In this document: in pieces, positions 17,466 through 25,344 of the stretch | How the letters are laid out: each line of letters begins with the position of its first letter | Numbering within the stretch: the stretch's first letter is position 1 | Assembly: GCF_027622855.1 (NCBI RefSeq) | Contig: NZ_JAPZVR010000002.1 | Coordinates: 325,708 to 389,707, forward strand | Origin: Glycomyces algeriensis | GTDB lineage: Bacteria > Actinomycetota > Actinomycetes > Mycobacteriales > Micromonosporaceae | Length of the DNA: 64,000 nt | Reading direction: 5' to 3' | Made by a program: the position numbers and the translations under genes | The notes under the pieces: model-generated | What the model was told of the DNA's origin: nothing | The model's input: only the letters and a program-made list of their open reading frames with translations | Database searches by the model: none

Positions 17466-17595
17466 TCGGCTCGGCTCGGCTCGGCTCGGCTCGGCTCGGC
17501 TCGGCTCGGCTCGGCTCGGCTCGGCTCGGCTCGGCTCGGCTCGGCTCGGCTCGGCTCGGCTCGGCTCGGCTCGGCTCGGCTCGGCTCGGCTCGGC
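17466..17595. repeat. Pentanucleotide array (TCGGC) x 26
   Basis: 26 uninterrupted copies of TCGGC, 130 bp. Length and perfection suggest active slippage. It is intergenic, about 340 bp upstream of the ABC exporter start and 150 bp downstream of hisF. Confidence 0.95.
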
Positions 17596-17622
17596 GAAGT
17601 CTGCGCGCCGATGACCGGCGGC

Positions 17623-17764
17623 GCGGTCGTTTCACAGAGACGCTTCGCTCACGTCCAGCAAAGCGATCGGTTTATCCGACCGGGCGGCCCATGGGGCGGT
17701 CGTTTCGCTGAGACGCTTCGCTCGCGCCCAGCGATGCCGGCCGCTTCAGCGGACCGGGTGGCCC
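17623..17764. repeat. Direct repeat of about 68 bp at the hisF 3' end
   Basis: Copy 1 at 17623-17690 and copy 2 at 17696-17764 share GCGGTCGTTTC..GAGACGCTTCGCTC and the GACCGGG(C/T)GGCCC end. Copy 2 supplies the last codons of hisF, so copy 1 looks like a tandem duplication of the gene's 3' end and downstream DNA, since diverged. Confidence 0.75.
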
Positions 17765-18510
17765 GTTTCGCGTAGTTCCTGCTTGACCTCGCCGATCGCG
17801 ACGTCGCCGAAGTGAAAGATCGAGGCCGCGAGGACCGCGTCGGCCCCGGCGTCGACGGCGGGCGGGAAGTGGGCGGCCTTGCCGGCGCCGCCGGAGGCGA
17901 TGAGCGGGATGTCCACGGCCGCGCGCACGGCGGCGATGAGTTTGAGGTCGAAGCCCTGCTTCATGCCGTCGGAGTCGATCGAGTTGAGCAGGATCTCCCC
18001 CGCCCCCAGTTCGGCGGCGCGGGCGCACCATTCGACGGCGTCGAGGCCGGTCGAGCGCTTCTGGCCGCCGTGGGTGGTGACCTCCCAGCCCGATGCGGTG
18101 TCGCGGCCGGAGGCGACGTCGGCGGAGAGTACGAGCACCTGGTTGCCGAACCGCTCGGCGATCTCGGAGATGACCTCGGGCCGCGCGATGGCGGCGGTGT
18201 TGATGCCGACCTTGTCGGCGCCGGCGCGCAGGAGCCGGTCGACGTCGTCGGGGGTGCGGACGCCGCCGCCGACGGTGAGGGGGATGAAGACCTGCTCGGC
18301 GGTGCGGGCGACGACGTCGTACATGGTCGCCCGGTCGCCGGAGGAGGCGCTCACGTCGAGGAAGGTGAGCTCGTCGGCGCCGGCGGCGTCGTAGGCGGCG
18401 GCCAGTTCGACCGGGTCGCCCGCGTCGCGCAGGTTCTCGAAGTTCACTCCTTTGACGACCCGCCCGGCATCGACGTCCAGGCAGGGGATCACACGCACCG
18501 CAACAGTCAC
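17746..18510 (-). CDS. hisF: Imidazole glycerol phosphate synthase cyclase subunit
   Basis: With HisH, converts PRFAR plus ammonia to IGP and AICAR, linking histidine and purine synthesis. 254 residues, (beta/alpha)8 barrel. Catalytic aspartates sit in [10 protein letters not shown] (Asp11) and VLSADVASG (near Asp130). GTG start at 18510. In Mycobacterium and Streptomyces hisF lies immediately next to hisI; here 10.7 kb of transporters and reductases separate them although both remain on the minus strand. Its last codons lie in a duplicated 68-bp segment. Confidence 0.97.
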   Translation of the reverse strand: MTVAVRVIPCLDVDAGRVVKGVNFENLRDAGDPVELAAAYDAAGADELTFLDVSASSGDRATMYDVVARTAEQVFIPLTVGGGVRTPDDVDRLLRAGADKVGINTAAIARPEVISEIAERFGNQVLVLSADVASGRDTASGWEVTTHGGQKRSTGLDAVEWCARAAELGAGEILLNSIDSDGMKQGFDLKLIAAVRAAVDIPLIASGGAGKAAHFPPAVDAGADAVLAASIFHFGDVAIGEVKQELRETGHPVR

Positions 18511-18566
18511 GTGGCAAGCCTACAGGCGCCGGTGGGCCGTGTCGTCCGCCATATTTCCGTATCATT

Positions 18567-18582
18567 CTTGAACATGTTCAAG
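18567..18582. promoter_or_regulatory. Palindromic operator 1
   Basis: CTTGAACATGTTCAAG is a perfect 16-bp palindrome. The 12-bp core is shared with a second site 41 bp away (centre to centre). Probably bound by the TetR regulator encoded at 19098. Confidence 0.8.
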
Positions 18583-18607
18583 ACGCGGGTGTAGCTTGAA
18601 ATCAGAA

Positions 18608-18623
18608 GTTGAACATGTTCAAC
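18608..18623. promoter_or_regulatory. Palindromic operator 2
   Basis: GTTGAACATGTTCAAC, a perfect 16-bp palindrome, lies 40 bp upstream of the ATG at 18664. With operator 1 it brackets the likely promoter of the membrane-protein/TetR operon, which suggests autorepression. Confidence 0.8.
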
Positions 18624-18663
18624 TCAAGCCCGAACCACACCCCGCACAGAACGGAGCACTGCC

Positions 18664-19077
18664 ATGGACCTGGCAGTCATCGGCTACATCGCCTACCTCC
18701 TCGTCGCCATCCCGCTCACCGTCTGGGTCGCCCGCACCCTCGGCGCCAACGGCTTCCACTTCATCAAGGACGTCTTCGCCGGCGACGAGCAGCTCGCCCA
18801 AGCCGTCAACAAGCTTCTCCAGGTCGGCTTCTACCTCCTGAACTTCGGGTTCGTGGCGCTGTGGCTGCGCACCGCCGACCCGGTCTACGACGCCCGCGGC
18901 GTCTTCGAGACCGTCGCCGTCAAGATCGGCGCCGTGCTCCTCGTGCTCGGCGTCCTCCACGTCCTCAACATCCTGGTGCTCAACGGCTTCCGCAAGCGCG
19001 GCCACGTCGACGCCCGCGCCCTCGCCACCCTTGAACCGCCGCGCCCGCCGCAGCGGCCGCAGGCGTACGGCGCCTGA
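18664..19077 (+). CDS. Small integral membrane protein
   Basis: 137 residues with three predicted helices (about 3-23, 51-68, 84-107). A conserved-looking cytosolic or extracellular stretch GFHFIKDVFAGDEQLAQAVN lies between helices 1 and 2. The C-terminal tail is Pro/Arg-rich. I do not recognise a named function; similar small proteins next to TetR regulators are widespread in actinobacteria. 20 bp upstream of tetR and behind two TetR-type palindromes, so it is probably the regulated effector or an inducer-linked protein. The ATG follows AACGGAGCACTGCC. Confidence 0.75.
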   Translation: MDLAVIGYIAYLLVAIPLTVWVARTLGANGFHFIKDVFAGDEQLAQAVNKLLQVGFYLLNFGFVALWLRTADPVYDARGVFETVAVKIGAVLLVLGVLHVLNILVLNGFRKRGHVDARALATLEPPRPPQRPQAYGA

Positions 19078-19097
19078 ACCGCAGTAGGATCGCCTGC

Positions 19098-19808
19098 GTG
19101 AGCACCGAAGCCGAGTCCTCTGACGCGTCCGCCCGCCCCTCCTCGAAGGGCGAGCGGACACGTCAGCGCATCATCGAGACCGCGCTCGACATGTTCGCCG
19201 AACGCGGCTACGACAAGACGACGATGCGGGCGATCGCCGCCGAGGCCGGCGTCTCCGTGGGCAACGCGTACTACTACTTCAAGTCCAAAGAGCACCTCAT
19301 CCAGGGCTTCTACGAGCAGGCCACGACCCGCCACGCCGAGCTCACCCCGCGCCTGCTCGACGGCAAGGAGACGCTCGCCGAGCGGATCGAGGCGGCGCTG
19401 CTCGCCTGGCTCGACATCGCCGGGCCCTACCACGCGTTCGCGGGCCAGTTCTTCCGCAACGCCGCCGACCCGTCCAGCCCGCTGAGCCCCTTCTCCGCCG
19501 ACTCCACCGAGAGCCGCGACCGTGACATCGCGCTCTACCGCGAAGTCCTCGAAGGGTCGAAGACCAAGGTCCCCAAGGACATGGCGGACATCCTGCCCGA
19601 GATGCTCTGGCTCCACCAGATGGTCGTGGTCCTGTACTGGGTGTACGACGCCTCGCCGGGCCAGGAGAAATCGCGCGAGCTGGCCCGCCGCACCGCGCCC
19701 CTCGCCGCCCGCGTCGTCGCCCTCTCCCGCCTGAAGATCCTGCGCCCCTTGGTGAAGCAGGGCGAGGAGCTCGTGCGGGACTTCCTCATCACCAGGCGCC
19801 CCGAGTAG
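19098..19808 (+). CDS. TetR-family transcriptional regulator
   Basis: 236 residues. N-terminal helix-turn-helix at about 17-62 (RQRIIETALDMFAERGYDK, then TMRAIAAEAGVSVGNAYYYF). The C-terminal ligand domain is larger than average. GTG start at 19098. Co-directional with, and 20 bp after, the membrane-protein gene; the two upstream GAACATGTTC palindromes are the natural operator. A strong terminator follows immediately. Confidence 0.92.
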   Translation: MSTEAESSDASARPSSKGERTRQRIIETALDMFAERGYDKTTMRAIAAEAGVSVGNAYYYFKSKEHLIQGFYEQATTRHAELTPRLLDGKETLAERIEAALLAWLDIAGPYHAFAGQFFRNAADPSSPLSPFSADSTESRDRDIALYREVLEGSKTKVPKDMADILPEMLWLHQMVVVLYWVYDASPGQEKSRELARRTAPLAARVVALSRLKILRPLVKQGEELVRDFLITRRPE

Positions 19809-19814
19809 ACGCGA

Positions 19815-19850
19815 AACGGGCCGGCGGGACGAGTGTCCCGCCGGCCCGTT
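19815..19850. terminator. Strong bidirectional terminator
   Basis: AACGGGCCGGCGGGAC and its exact complement form a 16-bp stem with loop GAGT, ending in TT. It lies between the convergent tetR (ends 19808) and the minus-strand gene ending at 19882. Confidence 0.85.
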
Positions 19851-19881
19851 CAGCCTGTGCCGCAGCGCAGTGGCTCAGGGG

Positions 19882-20292
19882 TCAGCAGTCGCGCAGTTCC
19901 GGCGACTGGTTGAGCAGCTGCCCGCGCGGGGAGATGAACTTGCGGTACGTGTCCGAGTCGACCTCCGCCAGCGGGAACGCCGCGATCCGGTGGCAGTTCT
20001 GGAACGCGAGCTTCACGCCGTAGTGGCGTTCGAGCGCGCCGCGCATCGAGTCCGAGGCCAGCACCCGCAGCAGCTGCCCGCGGGCCTGCTCGTCCGGTGG
20101 GGGCGTGGTGTTGTCGGCGAACTGCGTCGAGCCGCTCGACGAGACCACCCCGTTCTTCAGGTCGTTCACGACCTTGGCGATGAGCTCCCATGCGAACGGC
20201 AGCGACTGCTTGACGCAGTCGATGAAGTCGGCGTCGCCGACCTCCCCCGCTTCAGCCTTGTGCAGCAGGTCTTCAGAGACGTCAAGGGACAT
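19882..20292 (-). CDS. Conserved actinobacterial protein (SCO5389-like)
   Basis: 136 residues, soluble, no membrane segments. It resembles the SCO5389-family proteins I recall beside an ATP/GTP-binding protein in Streptomyces. Characteristic stretches are SLDVSEDLLHKAEAGEV, an acidic helix-rich N-terminus, and the C-terminal HYGVKLAFQNCHRIAAFPL. Function unknown. ATG at 20292 follows GAGGAGAACGC. It lies 131 bp after the upstream ATPase gene on the same strand, so probably a functional pair. Confidence 0.75.
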   Translation of the reverse strand: MSLDVSEDLLHKAEAGEVGDADFIDCVKQSLPFAWELIAKVVNDLKNGVVSSSGSTQFADNTTPPPDEQARGQLLRVLASDSMRGALERHYGVKLAFQNCHRIAAFPLAEVDSDTYRKFISPRGQLLNQSPELRDC

Positions 20293-20423
20293 GCGTTCTC
20301 CTCTCGGTTCGAATCGGTTCATTGTGCTCGGTCCGGTCACCGTCCGCTGTCGGGTAGTCGACGCAGAAGGGTCTCCGGACCGGGACGTCCAGGCCGGCCG
20401 CACGGCGCTGTGCGGCCGGGCCG

Positions 20424-21392
20424 CTAGACGGTCTGCGCCCGCAGCAGGTGCTCGCCGAGGACGAAGTCGGGCACGATCTGGTCGGCCAGGTCGACGCCGG
20501 CGCGGTCGTTGCCCCACGCGAGCGCGGCCTTGCGGTGGAACTCGTGGGCCTGGCGGGTGAACTTGGCCCAGTCCTTGCCAGCGGCCACGGCCCGCTCACG
20601 GGCGGCGTCGACCACGGCCAGGTTCTCCGGTTCGAGGTCGGCCACGGGCCCGACGCTGCCGCGCTCGGCGGCCTTGACGTACTTCGAGCGCGAGCACCAG
20701 CCCAGGAGGGCGTCGCCGACGTGGCCGCGCAGGAACGCGACGTCGTCCGCATCGTCGATCTTGTTGCCGATGACCGAGATCCGCACGTCGTAGTCCTCGG
20801 CGTACCCGAGGTACTGCTTGTAGACGCCGACGCTGCGCAGGGTCGGCTCGCAGACCAGGAAGGTGTGGTCGAAGCGGGTGAACATGCCGGAGGCGAAGGC
20901 CTCGGCCCCGGCGACCATGTCGACCACGACGAACTCGTCGGCGCCGTCCACGAGGTGGTTGAGCAGCAGCTCGACCGCCCCGACCTTCGAGTGGTAGCAG
21001 GAGACGCCGAGGTCGTCGTCCACGAAACCGCCCGTGGCGGCGAAGCGGATGCCCTCGTGCTCGGTGAAGAGCGCGTCGAACACCGGGTTCGACTCCCCCA
21101 CCGTGAGCAGGCGCGAACCCGGGCCGGGCGGCGTGGTCTTGAGCATGAGCTCCGCCGTCGGGATGAGCGGGTTGCTCCCGCGCAGGTGCTCCTTGATGTC
21201 GCCGAGCCGCTCCCCGAGGACCGGACCCATCGCGGCGGCCTCGGCGTCGAGACCGAGCGCAGCGGCCAAGTGCTGGTTGATGTCGGCGTCGATCGCCATG
21301 ACCGGGTGGCCGAGGGCGGCCGCGCGGCGCGCGAACAGCGAGGCCATCGTGGTCTTGCCCGAGCCGCCCTTGCCGACGAAGGCGAGTTTCAT
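20424..21392 (-). CDS. CooC/MinD-like ATPase
   Basis: 322-residue SIMIBI-class P-loop ATPase. Deviant Walker A is KGGSGKTT (residues 8-15), with the MinD/CooC-type signature lysine at the start. Switch I is DADINQH, and the Walker B region is FVVVDMVAGAEA. Such proteins dimerise on ATP and act in partitioning, metal-cofactor insertion or membrane switching; which of these applies is not shown. ATG at 21392 has GGGGGA about ten bases upstream. It pairs with the SCO5389-like protein downstream. Confidence 0.82.
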   Translation of the reverse strand: MKLAFVGKGGSGKTTMASLFARRAAALGHPVMAIDADINQHLAAALGLDAEAAAMGPVLGERLGDIKEHLRGSNPLIPTAELMLKTTPPGPGSRLLTVGESNPVFDALFTEHEGIRFAATGGFVDDDLGVSCYHSKVGAVELLLNHLVDGADEFVVVDMVAGAEAFASGMFTRFDHTFLVCEPTLRSVGVYKQYLGYAEDYDVRISVIGNKIDDADDVAFLRGHVGDALLGWCSRSKYVKAAERGSVGPVADLEPENLAVVDAARERAVAAGKDWAKFTRQAHEFHRKAALAWGNDRAGVDLADQIVPDFVLGEHLLRAQTV

Positions 21393-21514
21393 GCTGTGGT
21401 CCCCCACCAATTGAAAATGGTTGTTGATTTCAAAAGGAGCGTAGCAGGGCCCGAATGTGCTTGCGCCTCATATTGGTCGGTGGTACGGACGGCGCTTGTT
21501 GATGCCGGTGGGTG

Positions 21515-21556
21515 CACTGAGGGCCCCGCCGCGGTGATGCGGCGGGGCCCTCAGTG
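21515..21556 (-). terminator. Terminator after gluD
   Basis: A perfect 18-bp stem (CACTGAGGGCCCCGCCGC and complement) with a 6-base loop lies 27 bp beyond the gluD stop. Confidence 0.85.
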
Positions 21557-21582
21557 GTACGTGATGCGTGATAGGTGATGTA

Positions 21583-22479
21583 TTACTCGGCGACGGCGGT
21601 CGCCTCGATCTGCCGCACCCGCGCCAGCGGGGCCGCCGTCTTCGTGCGCATGCGCCGCTCCACGACGACCACCAGCTTCGAGAGGGCGTAGGCCATCGCG
21701 AAGTAGATGAACGCGGCGATGATGAGCGCCTGCAGATAGGACTGGCCGTAGTCGTGGCCGATGATGTTGGCCGAGTGCAGCAGCTCCGGGTAGGTGATCA
21801 CGGCGCCGAGCGACGTGTCCTTCAGGAGGATCACCAACTGCGCCAGCACCGCCGGGAGCATGTTCCGCACCACCTGCGGCAGCACGACCAGGCGCTGCAC
21901 CTGGCCGTGGTTCAGCCCGACCGCGTACCCCGCCATGGCCTGGCCCGGCGGAAGCGCCGCGACGCCCGCCCGCAGGATCTCGGCGAGGACCGCGCCGTTG
22001 TAGATGCCGAGGCCCAGCACCAGGAACACCAGGCGCCGCGTGTCGCCGTCCCAGCCGAACGTGTCGCCGGTGAACCTGAACGCCCCGTCGATCGTGAAGG
22101 AGATCCAGATGAGCAGCACCAGCGGAAGGGAGCGGAAGAACTGGACGTAGCCCGTGGCGGCCCAGCGGGTCAGCGCGAACCGGGAGATCCGGCCGAACCC
22201 GAAGACGACGCCGAGGACGATCGCCAGGACCGACCCGAGCGCGAACGCCAGGAGCGTGTTGAGGATCGCCGGGATCCAGGTGTTCTCCACGACGAGCACG
22301 TCGAGCGGGTTGGCCCAGCGGGTCTCCTCGAAGAAACCGTCCCGGGCGAGTGCCAGTGCGCCCCAGCCCAGCAGGGCCAGGATCACCGCGCCGGAGATGA
22401 TGGAGGCGATGAGCGAGCGCTGCCGGCCCTTGGGGCCGAGCGCGTCGAACAGGACCGTGCTTTCTTGCTGTCTGGTCAT
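21583..22479 (-). CDS. gluD: Glutamate ABC transporter permease GluD-like
   Basis: 298-residue inner-membrane permease of the polar amino acid (His/Glu/Gln/Arg/opine) family. Five to six helices; the conserved EAA-type loop reads AGVAALPPGQAMAGYAVGLN. Last gene of the minus-strand gluABCD operon, 13 bp after gluC. The N-terminal extension of about 25 residues before the first helix is typical of the GluD branch. It forms the channel together with GluC. Confidence 0.9.
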   Translation of the reverse strand: MTRQQESTVLFDALGPKGRQRSLIASIISGAVILALLGWGALALARDGFFEETRWANPLDVLVVENTWIPAILNTLLAFALGSVLAIVLGVVFGFGRISRFALTRWAATGYVQFFRSLPLVLLIWISFTIDGAFRFTGDTFGWDGDTRRLVFLVLGLGIYNGAVLAEILRAGVAALPPGQAMAGYAVGLNHGQVQRLVVLPQVVRNMLPAVLAQLVILLKDTSLGAVITYPELLHSANIIGHDYGQSYLQALIIAAFIYFAMAYALSKLVVVVERRMRTKTAAPLARVRQIEATAVAE

Positions 22480-22492
22480 GAGTCACCCGCCT

Positions 22493-23149
22493 TCATCGGA
22501 CGAACGCGGCGCGCCGCTCGGCGAGCCGGACGAGGTAGCTGAGGACAAAGGCGATCGCCAGGTAGCAGACGGTCACGCTGATCGTGACGCCCCACAGGTC
22601 GTACCGGGACTGGGGGTCGTCGATCAGGCCCCGCGAGGTCGAGTACAGCTCGGTGATGCCGACCGCGTACACGAGGGCGCTGTTCTTGACCAGGGCGATC
22701 AGGAGCGACCCCAGCGGCGGGATGACCGCGCGGAAGGCCTGCGGGAGGATCACGTTCTGCAGCGACTGCCCGAAGGTCAGGCCGATCGAGCGGGCCGCCT
22801 CGGCCTGCCCGAGGGGGATCGAGTTGATGCCGGACCGCAGGGTCTCGCCGGCGAACGCCCCGGTGTACATGCCCAGGCCGAGCAGGCCGACACCCCAGGA
22901 GGTGGTCTCGATGCCGATGGACGGCAGGCCGAAGTACATGATGAACAGGACCGCCAGGAGCGGCACGTTGCGGAACAGCTGGGTGTAGGCGTTCGCGGCC
23001 CAGCGGGCCGGCGCGGCGGGGCTCACGTGCATGACCACCAGGACCATGCCGATCGCGAGGGCGATGGCGTAGCTGGCGAGCGTCACGACCACGGTGATGC
23101 GCGCGCCCTCCAGCAGGGCTTCGGCCATCGAGGCGAAATTGTCGAACAA
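22493..23149 (-). CDS. gluC: Glutamate ABC transporter permease GluC-like
   Basis: 218-residue permease of the amino-acid ABC family. The EAA-loop is NSIPLGQAEAARSIGLTFGQ. I place the start at the TTG at 23149 (LFDNFASMAEALL..) because GGAGGA lies six bases upstream and the family N-terminus begins there. The in-frame extension beyond it runs into poly-G/C DNA and is artefactual. Pairs with GluD. Confidence 0.88.
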   Translation of the reverse strand: MFDNFASMAEALLEGARITVVVTLASYAIALAIGMVLVVMHVSPAAPARWAANAYTQLFRNVPLLAVLFIMYFGLPSIGIETTSWGVGLLGLGMYTGAFAGETLRSGINSIPLGQAEAARSIGLTFGQSLQNVILPQAFRAVIPPLGSLLIALVKNSALVYAVGITELYSTSRGLIDDPQSRYDLWGVTISVTVCYLAIAFVLSYLVRLAERRAAFVR

Positions 23150-23170
23150 GCGGACTCCTCCATAAGGCGG

Positions 23171-23322
23171 GCGGGGGGGGGGGGGGGGGGGGGGCCCCCC
23201 CCCCCCCCCCCCCCGGGGCGGGGGCGGGGGGGGGGGGGGGGGCCCCCGCGGCCAAATTGCCCACACCCGCGCCCCCCCCCCCCCGGGGGGGGGGGGGGGC
23301 GGGGCCCCCGCCCCCCCCCGCC
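23171..23322. other. Poly-G/poly-C tract inside gluABCD, probable artefact
   Basis: The 192-bp gap between gluC and gluB (23150-23341) is mostly homopolymer G or C runs with a short mixed core (CGGCCAAATTGCCCACACC). The flanking genes are correct gluABCD order, so the join is probably real but the intervening sequence is unreliable. Confidence 0.8.
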
Positions 23323-23341
23323 TCACCGAACGGTCGCGGAC

Positions 23342-24286
23342 CTAGTAGCGGTTGGGTTCCGGGAGCGCCTCGGGGGTGGGCATCCCGGCGGCGCCGAAGG
23401 TCTTGTCGAAGGCCTTCTGCCAGTCGCCGTTGGCGATGATCGCGTCGATCATGTCGTTGACGAAGTTGCGGGCGTCGGTCTCGCCGAGGGGCATCGCGAC
23501 GCCGTAGGGCTCGTCGGTGAAGATGTTCGCGGAGTCGAGGACGCGGTAGGCGTCCGGCTTGTCGACGGTGAAGCCGTACAGGATGGTCTCGTCGGTGCTG
23601 ACCGCTTCGGTCTGGCCGTTCTCCAGGGCCAGGGCACAGGCGGCGTAGTCGGCCAGCGGCGTGATGTTCGCCTCCGGGTTCGCGGCCTCCAGGTTCGCGA
23701 TCGAGCCGGAGCCCTCCGCGATGCACACGTCGCGGCCGGCGAGGTCGGCCACCGACTGGATGTCGGTGTTGTCGGCGGCGACCATGACGTTCTGGCCGGT
23801 CTCGAAGTACGGGCCGGCGAAGTCGAACTGGGTCAGCCGCTCCGGGTACATCGAGTAGGACGCGATGACCACGTCGACGGTGCCGTCGTTGATGTACGTC
23901 TCGCGGTTCTGCGAGGTCGTCTCCACGAAGCGGAGGTTGCCGTCGTCGCCCTCGGTGACCTCACCGAAGATGTAGGTGGCCAGCAGGCGGGCGATTTCGG
24001 CGTCGAAGCCCTCGACCTCGCCGGTGGCGGTGTTCATCTGGCCGATGAGCGGCTGGTCGTACTTGACGCCGACCGTGATGAAGCCCTTGTCCTGGATCTC
24101 CTGGATGAGGCCGGCGGGAATCGCCTCGGCCTGGCCCAGCGAGTACTCGCCGACCGAGGCGTCGACCGACTCCTGCTCCTCGGCGTCCTGGCTGGCTTCG
24201 CCAGAGCAGGCGGCGAGCGACATGGCCACCGCAGCTAGCGCTGCGACGACGGTTCTACGACTCGTGCGTTTGAAAGACGTGCGCAT
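23342..24286 (-). CDS. gluB: Glutamate ABC transporter substrate-binding lipoprotein
   Basis: 314 residues. A lipoprotein signal peptide ends in the lipobox LAAC, with the modified Cys at 27, after a basic N-terminus (RTSFKRTSRR). The periplasmic-binding-type fold follows: FITVGVKYDQPLIGQ, GEVEGFDAEIARLLA, VDVVIASYSMYPER. Anchored in the outer face of the membrane by Lgt and, where it acts, Lnt. It delivers glutamate or a related acidic amino acid to GluCD. Confidence 0.92.
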   Translation of the reverse strand: MRTSFKRTSRRTVVAALAAVAMSLAACSGEASQDAEEQESVDASVGEYSLGQAEAIPAGLIQEIQDKGFITVGVKYDQPLIGQMNTATGEVEGFDAEIARLLATYIFGEVTEGDDGNLRFVETTSQNRETYINDGTVDVVIASYSMYPERLTQFDFAGPYFETGQNVMVAADNTDIQSVADLAGRDVCIAEGSGSIANLEAANPEANITPLADYAACALALENGQTEAVSTDETILYGFTVDKPDAYRVLDSANIFTDEPYGVAMPLGETDARNFVNDMIDAIIANGDWQKAFDKTFGAAGMPTPEALPEPNRY

Positions 24287-24337
24287 TCGGATGTGTCCTT
24301 CCTAAAAGGGCGAACGGTGTGGTGGTTTCAGGTGGCT

Positions 24338-25093
24338 CTAGTGCGTCATGACCTTCGCGAGGAAGTCCTGCGCGCGCGCGGTCTTCGGGTCGTCGAAGAA
24401 CTCGTCCGGGGTGGCGGTCTCGACGATCTGGCCCTCGGCCATGAACACGACGCGGTTGGCCGCGCGGCGGGCGAAGCCCATCTCGTGGGTCACCACGACC
24501 ATCGTCATGCCCTCGCGGGCGAGGTCCTGCATGACGTCGAGGACCTCGTTGATCATCTCGGGGTCGAGCGCGGAGGTCGGCTCGTCGAACATCATGAGCT
24601 TGGGGTCCATGGCCAGGCCGCGGGCGATCGCCACGCGCTGCTGCTGGCCGCCGGAGAGCTGCGACGGGAAGACGTCCGCCTTCTCGGCGAGGCCGACGCG
24701 CTCGAGGAGCTGGCGGGCGCGGGCCTCGGCCTTCGCCTTGGGGGTGCGGCGCACCTTGATCGGGCCCAGCGTGATGTTCTGCAGCACCGTGAGGTGCGCG
24801 AACAGGTTGAAGTGCTGGAAGACCATGCCGACGTCGGCGCGGAGGTTCGCGAGCGCGCGGCCCTCGGCGGGGAGCGGCTTGCCGTTGACGGTGATGTCGC
24901 CGGAGTCGACGGTTTCGAGCCGGTTGATGGTGCGGCACAGGGTGGACTTGCCGGAGCCGGAGGGTCCGATGAGGACCACCACCTCGCCGTCCTCCACGGT
25001 CAGGTCGATGTCCTTGAGCGCGTGCAGGTCTCCGAAGTGCTTGTTGACGCCGGAGATGCTGACCATCGGTGCCTTCGGCTGCGTTGCTTCCAT
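24338..25093 (-). CDS. gluA: Glutamate ABC transporter ATP-binding protein
   Basis: 251-residue ATPase of the amino-acid ABC family. Walker A GPSGSGKST, signature LSGGQQQRVAIA, Walker B LMMFDEPTSALD and switch His in VVVTHEMGFA are all intact. ATG at 25093; the longer frame starting at 25285 is upstream promoter sequence. First gene of gluABCD, 51 bp before gluB. Confidence 0.93.
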   Translation of the reverse strand: MEATQPKAPMVSISGVNKHFGDLHALKDIDLTVEDGEVVVLIGPSGSGKSTLCRTINRLETVDSGDITVNGKPLPAEGRALANLRADVGMVFQHFNLFAHLTVLQNITLGPIKVRRTPKAKAEARARQLLERVGLAEKADVFPSQLSGGQQQRVAIARGLAMDPKLMMFDEPTSALDPEMINEVLDVMQDLAREGMTMVVVTHEMGFARRAANRVVFMAEGQIVETATPDEFFDDPKTARAQDFLAKVMTH

Positions 25094-25169
25094 TCGTGTC
25101 CCTGTTGTCGTGTGCAACCCTCGACTGGCGCGGGGCGAGCGGATTGGCTTGAGTACCTGGAAATAGTAG

Positions 25170-25183
25170 TGTGACAGCTCACG
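25170..25183. promoter_or_regulatory. Operator-like near-palindrome upstream of gluA
   Basis: TGTGACAGCTCACG is a LacI/GntR-type GTGA-N4-TCAC site about 80 bp upstream of gluA. The araB upstream region carries GTGACCGCTCAC, one base different over 12. The regulator is unknown. Confidence 0.4.
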
Positions 25184-25344
25184 CGCGGTTAGCGGGGCGG
25201 CCAGAGCCGCAACTAGTCGGCAATTAAGTAACAGCATCATAAAGAACGACCAGGGCATAACGGATACGACCCATCGCTGGAACAACCGTGACGCATCCGG
25301 CGTCCGGTGGCCGCGGGGGCGCGGCGCGGATTAATGTCGTCCCC

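Larger units (their letters stand above)
17127..17745. other. Gene-free stretch packed with repeats
   Basis: 619 bp between the exporter operon start and the hisF stop. It contains a subtype A dispersed element (17296-17371), a 26-copy TCGGC array (17466-17595) and a 68-bp direct repeat (17623-17764). Short frames across it encode only repetitive peptides such as (RLGSA)n and are not genes. The exporter promoter must lie in the first ~170 bp; none is obvious. Confidence 0.8.

Noticed and set aside
17466..17595. CRISPR array
   Set aside because: Pentanucleotide tandem units without spacers and no cas genes; a microsatellite.
20295..20315. GGTTCGAATC resembling a tRNA T-loop
   Set aside because: No acceptor, D or anticodon arm can be placed around it; it is in a gene-upstream region.
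20424..21392. Chromosome-partition ParA with ParB and parS
   Set aside because: No ParB-like gene, and the partner is SCO5389-like; the P-loop fits the wider CooC/MinD class.
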